DNA from: Amoebidium appalachense
Lineage: Eukaryota > Ichthyosporea
DNA length: 64,000 bases
Direction of reading: 5' to 3'
Assembly: GCA_963693365.1 (NCBI GenBank)
Contig: CAVNZM010000017.1
Location: forward strand, 5,394,001 to 5,458,000
Below the pieces are notes generated by a model, which saw only the letters and a list, made by a program, of their open reading frames with translations, was not told where the DNA came from and did not search any database. This document shows positions 56,641 to 64,000 of the stretch, one piece after another (position 1 is the stretch's first letter; each line of letters starts with the position of its first letter). A program made the position numbers and the translations under genes.

Positions 56641-58665
56641 ATAGGCGCATTGTGTCTAGATCTGACGTTTGAATATTTTGTTGCTCATACTACTACGTAG
56701 GTAGACTACGAAGCTGAATACCAAAGAGGACCCGTTCAAACGCACCTTGGCCATACATAAAGGGCAGCTTTCCGTGCTGACTTCATGATGAAACGTCCAT
56801 CATATGGCATCGTGCCATGATATTCGGACACAGTCGAACGACATTGTGACTACACCCACACAGGCTCAAGTGCACAAATCTAGCTAAGACATGATGAACT
56901 GATGATATGTACTCTTCTGACCCGGAATGTAAAGATGCTGGGCAAACGTATCGAGACCAAACGTTGTCGCATTCTGTTCGTTCCTCTCGGCTCTTCAACT
57001 TTTAGTAGGCTACGTACCGTCTCAGTGTGAGTAACGTCATGCATGACGGTGAGCCCAGGAGCAGTGACGAGCTCCTAATGAAAAGTCCGCTCGGCGTCAT
57101 GAAATACTAATCGAAAAAGAAGGAATTTTAGCAATAGTATAGAACTTGAATAAAATGGTGGCTTATTTGTGGTGAAATTGGGTGCTATGGGGGAACTATA
57201 GACTCTATAATACACGACTTTTGAAAAATCACATGCATACGTAAGAGGCTGATTATGAGCGTCACTCGTGAAGTTACCTACCGAATCGAGCAAAAAGCAT
57301 GCATTATGAGCAAGGTGCCAAACGGCTCATCCATTGGGCGCCGTTTCTAAAGGCAGACGGGAATTAAAAAAATTTGGCGGTATGCACCTGAATTCTCGCA
57401 GAGTTGGAAATCTATTTACTGAACGGTCCACGACCGATCTATTTCTTTGTCAAATCTGAAGACATATCATTTAAGGTACTAGATAACTATACCATCTAAT
57501 CTAAATTCAACTTCAACAGTATTATTCGGGTCTTCTTGATGTATATACCGCAGATTCAGGGTTCAATAGTGACTAATAAAATAACGTTAACATGTCTTGA
57601 TATGATTCGGATTGCAATTGACTCGCTGAGTCAATTGCAATCCGGTCACAGACTGTCAATGTCATGATCATGAACCCGTCACCCCGATAACTAATAAATA
57701 TCCTTTTCCCTTCTTTTTTGGACCCACGCACATAGGCATCCAGCTATAACAACAAATCGTAGCGCGGGTACATGTACAGCAGACCATGGCCATGCCACCC
57801 TCGAGTATATATATTGCTCGAGTACGCTGTCGATACAACATAGAATGTATTCAGTGCCCTGACAATAATTTATAATAATATACTACAACAGAAATAGAGT
57901 CACCAGAGCATGTATGTTGGGATGATAATTAGACATTTTCTGTCCCCGGCAAATGATGCGTTCTCGAATCGAAAATACATACGCGATAGAAAGTTTTTCC
58001 GTCGAATAAATCCAGTCAAAAGAAAAAGAAAAAAAAAAGGTTTGGCAATCATGAGCCTATACCGTGTCACTGGCGGAGTTTGCAAACCCTGGAGGAGAGT
58101 TCGTGAGCCAACCGAAATCGCTACCTGCACTTTTTCCGGCAGGGGGTTTGCCTTACGAATCTTATTGGCCCAAAATACGATTAAGCACAGGGGCCAATAC
58201 GGTTAGCACTGTAGGGTGCCCGTATTCAACGTTCGTATCAACTATATAGGCTCCAAGCGTGTAATTTTATGTCTTTATATATGAAAAATGAATGATTTCT
58301 ATAAAAAAAAGTGATCTGTTGGTATTTCTTGAGTTTGAAACGAAGAATATGAAGCCCTGTTTTCTCTTTGAGGGTTCCATATTATTAGTGAAGTGAAAGT
58401 TTGTACGATTTTAGTATCTCAAATTACAAAACAGTTGGGGTTTACAAGCCTATATTGAAAAGCACCCCACTAATACGATTAAGAGTGTACCGGGTCTCCT
58501 TTTTGCGACGATATTGTTCTTTGTTCCTTAACCGAAGACGTCATGCACCAGATGGTTCGTCAGGTGGATCAATGGTGCACCGAGAATCTCACACATGACA
58601 GATTGAATTGCAAAGTGTGCTAATTTTTCGGAAAACGCTTCCTTTCGATTGCATGGCCGGTCTTC
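56641..58665. other. Ordinary-complexity intergenic DNA
   Basis: Unlike the rest of the window it lacks microsatellites. It contains a perfect hairpin at 57608-57644. No open frame convinced me. Confidence 0.55.
57608..57644. repeat. Perfect 17-bp hairpin with 3-nt loop
   Basis: CGGATTGCAATTGACTC, loop GCT, then the exact reverse complement GAGTCAATTGCAATCCG. Confidence 0.95.
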
Positions 58666-58734
58666 CTATTCCTGTTCAGGGCACCTATGACTATGTATTT
58701 GGGTATTCCTTTTACTGCACGGGGTATTGATTTC

Positions 58735-59000
58735 CGCAAGCTCCTCACGGCACGGATCGCTCGTGCAAAGGGTAAGCTTCACATCGCGTGTCAAATATGT
58801 TTCAATGGGAGTCTGTGATCCATCCTGCGAACCATCTTCTCTACTATAAAACTTTTTTACGGCCGACTTTCGAATATGGACTTCCGCTATTGGCCTGCGC
58901 CCCACCTCGCGGGGCGGCCGTGGCGCTGAAAGCCGGAGTTAGACGATTTTCAGGGTACTGCGCTGCGCACTTTGTTTCGTACTCGGTATTAGAATCTCAT
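58735..59000 (+). pseudogene. Possible non-LTR reverse transcriptase remnant
   Basis: One frame reads FRKLLTARIARAKGKLHIAC and, after a frame change, another reads YYKTFLRPTFEYGLPLL and ALKAGVRRFSGY. The spacing resembles the C-terminal part of LINE-type reverse transcriptases (a YK.F.RP..EYG motif then an R-x-x-S-G motif). It is short and frameshifted. Confidence 0.3.
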
Positions 59001-59059
59001 TTTATGGATTCCGTACCGCTCTTCGGCAGTACCAAGATCTCAGTGCGAGTACATTAACA

Positions 59060-60190
59060 TGCCCACCATACTACATATATGTATCAGTTCAGTATTTTGT
59101 CTGATTTTTGTATTTTTGATCGATTGCGGCCGAATCCAAATAGGAAGGCATGTCCGTCCATACTTTTCGATTCGGAGTTATAGAATAAATCCAGCATTAA
59201 TATTAGCAAGAACTTCTTACTGTATTCCAGCGAGTTAATCGAAGTATTCAGTCACTCGTCACCACCTTTCACCAGTTTTTATTGCGTGACATTGCGCATG
59301 CCTCAGTTTATAGATAGGGCCTAGATGTAACAGCATTCTTTGCATACCAAAACAAAGACTTTACAAACCACCTGAGTGTAAAAGCCAATTTGGATTGGCT
59401 CAAAACGTATCGTTGCAGCGATTGGCTGATGATTCTCCTTTACTGTAGCCAATCATAGGTCACTACGAGTCACATTGTTAGTTTCGCAAGCTTTTTTTCC
59501 CGCATGCTATTGCTCTGCACTGGTGCACTTTTTTCGCATGATCAATAGTAGAATGCACCCACAGCAGGCTAAAAAATATTGCGCATATATATACATCGCC
59601 AGGAAAGCGAAGTCATTTCCTTCATCTATTTGAAATCACGCCGTAGATTCTCTCTTCAAGCTCTTTTGAGAAAACTCTTGGGTGGAGACTCGGAGAATAC
59701 TCTGGTGAAGGCGCACCAACTGAAAAGGGGGGTTTACGCTGTTTACTCGAGGCAAAGAGAACCAGTCTCAGGTATGGGGGGGGGGGGGGTTTTGCTCGGA
59801 ATATCCCCTCAGCGGTATATCATGATCACGTACATAGATGTCGGGTGGTGACTATATATCAGGGTTTACTTTCTCTACGAGACACCATAAAGACTACAAG
59901 GAGAAATCAATTAGTTGGGGTTCCCCGTTTTTTTTTTTTTTTTTTTTTTTTTTAACTGAAAAGGTCAAGGACGGTTCCGCCTGCTTTGCCGCGCGGCGGC
60001 TGCAGCGTGGGTGCGCGTGAGCTGCAGGTGATTGCCGGAGCTCGAGGCGTCGGCTGGGTGATAAAACCAGCCTGCTTCCTCACGAAGAAGCTTATTTGTT
60101 GTTGTTACCGAAAGATGTTCAAGTTTGAATTGGATATCGATTCCTTTTGCTTCAGCCCCGCATTTAAGCGCTCCAAACAACTCGGACGAA
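59060..60190. promoter_or_regulatory. Upstream region of the zinc-finger gene
   Basis: Presumed promoter and 5' leader. Contains several GATTGG motifs (59390-59440), a short G-run (59777) and a T-run (59930-59953). A possible upstream frame starts at 60115. Confidence 0.4.
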
Positions 60191-61519
60191 ATGCATGTTT
60201 CACTCCAGCAAGTGCTTCTCCCCGGTGCCGGACACTCGCCCAGGGAACAGAATTTAAACCAACACACACAGTTGAAAAACATGAGTGTCGCACAGCTCAT
60301 AAACACGAAAGATGATTTTCAGAACGAGACCAGCAGCAGGCTTACGCATTCACCTGAAGGCACAGAGACTCTCCAGGTTTCCTCCTGCGCCTCGACCCCC
60401 GAAACCATTTACGCTAGTGGGTTCCCCTTCAGGGATTACGATGGGGAAAGCACTCCGCAGATGCGCATGTTAGCACATGCGGACTTCATGAATGTTATAA
60501 CCAACAAACACAGTCACATCAACGGCATGATGTTGTGTGCGCGCGGGGCAGACACGTCTGACGGAAATATTTCGGAAGAATGCTACAACGAGTTGGATAG
60601 TTTCACCCCCGAGGCTCTCGACGTGATTGCAAATTTCCTTAACCTCTCTTGTACCGCCCCCATTCTCCCTCGACACAACAACAACAACGGTGTGTGTAGC
60701 GACGACGAGTTTCTACAGTTTGTGTCACAAATCCACCCTGTCGACGGAGTTGTAACACCAAAAACCGCACAGCAGTCACTCTACGCGAGCTCGTTCGAGG
60801 ATTTGTCGGACGGCGCGCAACATTTCAAAATTGAAATGGAGTCTCAGTCTCCCGTCGTTTACACACGACACAACCCCATCACCAAGAACTCGAACCCCGG
60901 TGGGTATATGCACAGCCACATCGAGGACCCGCAGATGAGCCTTCACAAGAGTTCCCAAGGGCACCCCAGCCCAAGCAAATATTCACTTCCTCTACGCGCC
61001 GCGTCCATCGATTCATCATGCTCCGACACACCCACCATCGGTACCACCACTTCACTGGGCAGCATTCAAGACGACCTTTTTTTGAATTGGCTGCTCAGCC
61101 AGGGTTCGAAGAGCTCCAACGGACACCATCACGACGCGGCAACATCAACAACACCAAACACTTTCACCCAGAAAACTTCGCATGTGTCAAATTCCCCCGG
61201 GGCCGGGGCGAACCAGGCCCCACGGCGGAACACAGTCGGGGAAGGAAATGTGTGTAGCCGTGGATTAAAGATGAAACGAAGCAGCAGTTGTGATTCTGGT
61301 CGGGGCAATATTAATGCCATGTCCGTTGGCCGGAAAATGAGTAACGAGGGGACGTCGCCGCGCATGTTTGATTGCATCGAGAGCGTGAATGGGTGTGATA
61401 AGGCGTATCATACATGGAAGAGCCTGAAGGTGCACATGCGCTACAAGCACCATCGGTACATCACACGACACGAGTATTCGTTCCTGCGGCCAGGCCTGGG
61501 CCAGCAGTCCGCGGCATAA
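60191..61519 (+). CDS. Single-exon protein with a C-terminal C2H2-type zinc finger
   Basis: 442 aa from ATG at 60191 (A at -3) to TAA. Residues 1-390 are low-conservation, Ser/Thr/Asn/His-rich, with acidic patches (SDDEFLQFVSQIH). Near the end a basic stretch (LKMKRSSSCDSGRG) precedes FDCIESVNGCDKAYHTWKSL and KVHMRYKHH. This is a C-x6-C-x12-H-x4-H finger with the usual Tyr and Leu, so a nucleic-acid-binding or transcription-factor role is likely. I cannot assign a family. The frame stays open upstream to about 60125 but without an ATG. A different frame with its own ATG at 60115 overlaps the start. Confidence 0.75.
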   Translation: MHVSLQQVLLPGAGHSPREQNLNQHTQLKNMSVAQLINTKDDFQNETSSRLTHSPEGTETLQVSSCASTPETIYASGFPFRDYDGESTPQMRMLAHADFMNVITNKHSHINGMMLCARGADTSDGNISEECYNELDSFTPEALDVIANFLNLSCTAPILPRHNNNNGVCSDDEFLQFVSQIHPVDGVVTPKTAQQSLYASSFEDLSDGAQHFKIEMESQSPVVYTRHNPITKNSNPGGYMHSHIEDPQMSLHKSSQGHPSPSKYSLPLRAASIDSSCSDTPTIGTTTSLGSIQDDLFLNWLLSQGSKSSNGHHHDAATSTTPNTFTQKTSHVSNSPGAGANQAPRRNTVGEGNVCSRGLKMKRSSSCDSGRGNINAMSVGRKMSNEGTSPRMFDCIESVNGCDKAYHTWKSLKVHMRYKHHRYITRHEYSFLRPGLGQQSAA

Positions 61520-61992
61520 GTATTAATTATTAAATATTTTTAGAAGATAATGCAGGTTTTAGTATTGTCCAGTTATGCCATATATATTTTGATGTGTCGA
61601 ACATGGAAGTACTGAGTATGGTGTGGTATTCACAATAATAGTTCAGATGATATATAGTTAGTAGGCCTGCATCATAGGTCATTGTATATCATAACTTATA
61701 CCGCGACTGCTGCGGCAACTTAAACCCTTTACGTATGACTTGTATATTAATTAATGCAGAGCAAATCATTATATCTATATTTTTTTTTTCTTCCGGGTTG
61801 GTCATACGTATTTAGAAATGGTTTGCTTAGTAACACTAGTAGTGACAGTTTCTATACTAAATTTAGTTAAGCGCGCAGCCTGAAAAAATCATACTTCTTA
61901 ATTATTTTTTCGTATGAATTAAGGGCAGTAAGCCAATAACAGTGTACACTGTCAGGCAAAGTTGTGTTTTGCGGTCTGTACCTTAAACCTAC

Positions 61993-61998
61993 AATAAA
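61993..61998 (+). promoter_or_regulatory. Polyadenylation signal of the zinc-finger gene
   Basis: AATAAA about 475 bases after the stop codon. The stretch 61520-61992 is AT-rich and would be the 3' UTR. Confidence 0.6.
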
Positions 61999-62424
61999 GT
62001 GGAGAGGTTTCTTCGGCCGAAACCGATTATGACTATGAGCTGAATATTAAGCACATGTACAGCACTATATGATTGCAAATTGACAAAAAAAAGCCTCTGG
62101 CAAAATAAAACAAAACTAATAATTGCCGCCACATTTGTGTTGCTCTTTCAAAGCCGCTCACTTTGAAGAAAAAACGTTTCTCGAAGCTGGAACCGGCGGA
62201 ATTTTGGTGTTGTTGCTCATGGATCATGCCGTGGTCTGAGGTATTATTATGGGTAGTATCATCAAGTTGTGCAGATTAATTGCATCATACAAACTGCCAA
62301 CTTAAAAGTTTGGGTTGAATTGATTTTCTTTTTCGTTTTTTCCAAGTTTTGTCCATGTATCTTTTCTTTTGATTGGGCCTTTCCCTTTCGTTCTTGCCCC
62401 TGCCCTACCCCCCTCGAGGATCGA

Positions 62425-62467
<43 letters not shown>

Positions 62468-62503
62468 CCCCGCCCCGACACACACACGCACACACGCAGT
62501 GTC

Positions 62504-62600
<97 letters not shown>

Positions 62601-62610
62601 TACACACACA

Positions 62611-62689
<79 letters not shown>

Positions 62690-62697
62690 CACACACG

Positions 62698-62732
<35 letters not shown>

Positions 62733-62769
62733 GTGACCACACACACACACCATCCCAGCATATTTTCAG
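61999..62769. other. No gene seen; C-run and (CA)n arrays
   Basis: C-run 62427-62466, then CA arrays at 62512-62596, 62612-62684 and 62700-62730, up to the acceptor of the exon at 62770. Confidence 0.8.
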
Positions 62770-62950
62770 TGACGAGGGGTGGGAGAGGTGTAGCTTTATG
62801 ATGTGTGGGCCGAACATCCACGGCATTGCAAATGGGTCCCTAGCCGTTTCAACGGCGTACAGCCAGGCTGTATGGGTGAACAGTCACCTCAAGGCCAATA
62901 ATGTCGTTAAAATTATTCACGAGTCACGGAAGTACTTCAACCAATCATGA
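62770..62950 (+). CDS. Terminal exon of an unrecognised gene
   Basis: After acceptor TATTTTCAG it reads DEGWERCSFMMCGPNIHGIA then NGSLAVSTAYSQAVWVNSHL and KANNVVKIIHESRKYFNQS, then TGA: 59 codons of good composition. No upstream exon was found between the zinc-finger gene and here. It may be a spliced 3' exon of a gene whose other exons I missed, or a fragment. Confidence 0.4.
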
Positions 62951-63701
62951 TACATGTACAGCCAGCCCGTAGTACCCCGTGCATTGCATATGCTATCATT
63001 ATGAACGGCTGTCGCCTTGATGATATTAATCAAAATTAGATAGGCTCATATTCGAGTAGCAGTCATCTTTGAAAGCGGCACATGATCGGCTCAACACTAC
63101 TGTAACACTCAGTCTGTGCACCGTGTGACCACGTGCACATCATATGCACGTCGTGCATCATTGGCAGCACACAAACATGCTATAGTATTACGGAACTGTT
63201 ACTACACGTACCATGCATCACCATACTAGCGCTTCAAATGTGCATCATCATACTAACACAGGTGTCACTGTGCACGTGCATGTACGTGAACCCTCAAAGA
63301 TCGGCATAGAATTGTAGCTCGCTCGTGTGCTAGCTATAGATGCCATCAGCCTATCTATATATAGCTCAGAGGACCGGGCGTAGGGTGGTATCAAGTCTGA
63401 GTTAAAACGAGGCTTTATTCCGTGAAAATTCGGCACACCTACTCGTCTTTGAGGCTACCGTTCGTTCGCTTTGATAAGATTTCACGCACACACACAAGTG
63501 CACGGTGTGTAGACATGTGCGTTCAGACTGCCCACGCGCATGGTGTGCTTCTGAGACTATCATGATGCTTTCAAAGAAGTTCGTGTGTGACTTTGCCTGA
63601 CTGTGTGCCGCATGCATATCGAAGTCACTGTGTGCACGTATGGAGTGACACTGTGGTGCCCGGTGCATGATGGTTTGGGAGATCGACGACGTGAGAGGCC
63701 T

Positions 63702-63736
<35 letters not shown>

Positions 63737-63740
63737 GTTG

Positions 63741-63814
<74 letters not shown>

Positions 63815-63930
63815 CACCGTGTGTGTGTCCTGGCACCCCTCCCCTTCCGGGCTGATCAGAGGGGGGTCTCCCCACCGCCTCCCTTCCCTTCAGCATGCCA
63901 ATAGACCAATATGCAGGGGTGCACAGCCTC

Positions 63931-63981
<51 letters not shown>

Positions 63982-64000
63982 ACAAAAAAAAAAAAAAAGG
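62951..64000. other. No gene seen
   Basis: Ordinary sequence to 63700, then a G-run (63704-63734), a (GT)n array (63742-63813), and a C-run passing into CA and an A-run at the right edge (63931-64000). Confidence 0.6.

Overview
This window is nuclear DNA from an intron-rich eukaryote. Four conserved eukaryotic genes can be assembled exon by exon with GT-AG splice junctions and matching codon phases: the N-terminal part of an ASCC3-type helicase, mitochondrial aspartyl-tRNA synthetase (DARS2), ribosomal protein eL32 (RPL32) and gamma-SNAP (NAPG). A nuclear tRNA-Gln with Pol III boxes lies inside a DARS2 intron. There are no operons or other prokaryotic features. I cannot name the lineage. The introns are unusually rich in long homopolymer G or C tracts, (CA)n/(TG)n arrays, T-run/G-run junctions, small inverted-repeat elements and a dispersed element ending in poly-C. 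Most long open frames here are Pro, Gly, Thr-His or Cys-Val repeats translated from these tracts and are not genes.

Layout. 1-5902, minus: six 5' exons (262 codons) of ASCC3; the gene runs off the left edge. 5903-6909: divergent intergenic region. 6910 to about 22.6-25 kb, plus: DARS2, 19 firm exons and an uncertain last exon; its introns hold tRNA-Gln(UUG), two TTAA-flanked MITE copies, a 185-bp foldback element and several poly-C-tailed repeats. 25-27.1 kb: repeats only. 27123-29623, minus: RPL32, three coding exons. 30222-30589, minus: an unrecognised open exon. 31357-32213, minus: a possible small secreted or membrane protein with a 14-nt micro-exon. 32805-33353, plus: an intronless reading frame that begins with a histone H3 tail-like sequence and is split by one in-frame TAA. 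37598-49533, minus: gamma-SNAP, ten exons, with one frameshift at a G7 run. 50-57 kb: microsatellites and a few unassigned candidate exons. 57-59 kb: a perfect hairpin and a reverse-transcriptase-like remnant. 60191-61519, plus: a single-exon C2H2 zinc-finger protein. 62770-62950, plus: the terminal exon of an unrecognised gene.

The recognised genes are housekeeping functions: mitochondrial and cytosolic translation, ribosome-associated or DNA-repair helicase work, and SNARE recycling. They are not a pathway. The most unusual items are the H3-tail mimic, the micro-exon gene, the poly-C-tailed repeat family, the possible (His-Thr)n tail on DARS2, and small duplications of exon edges inside gamma-SNAP introns.
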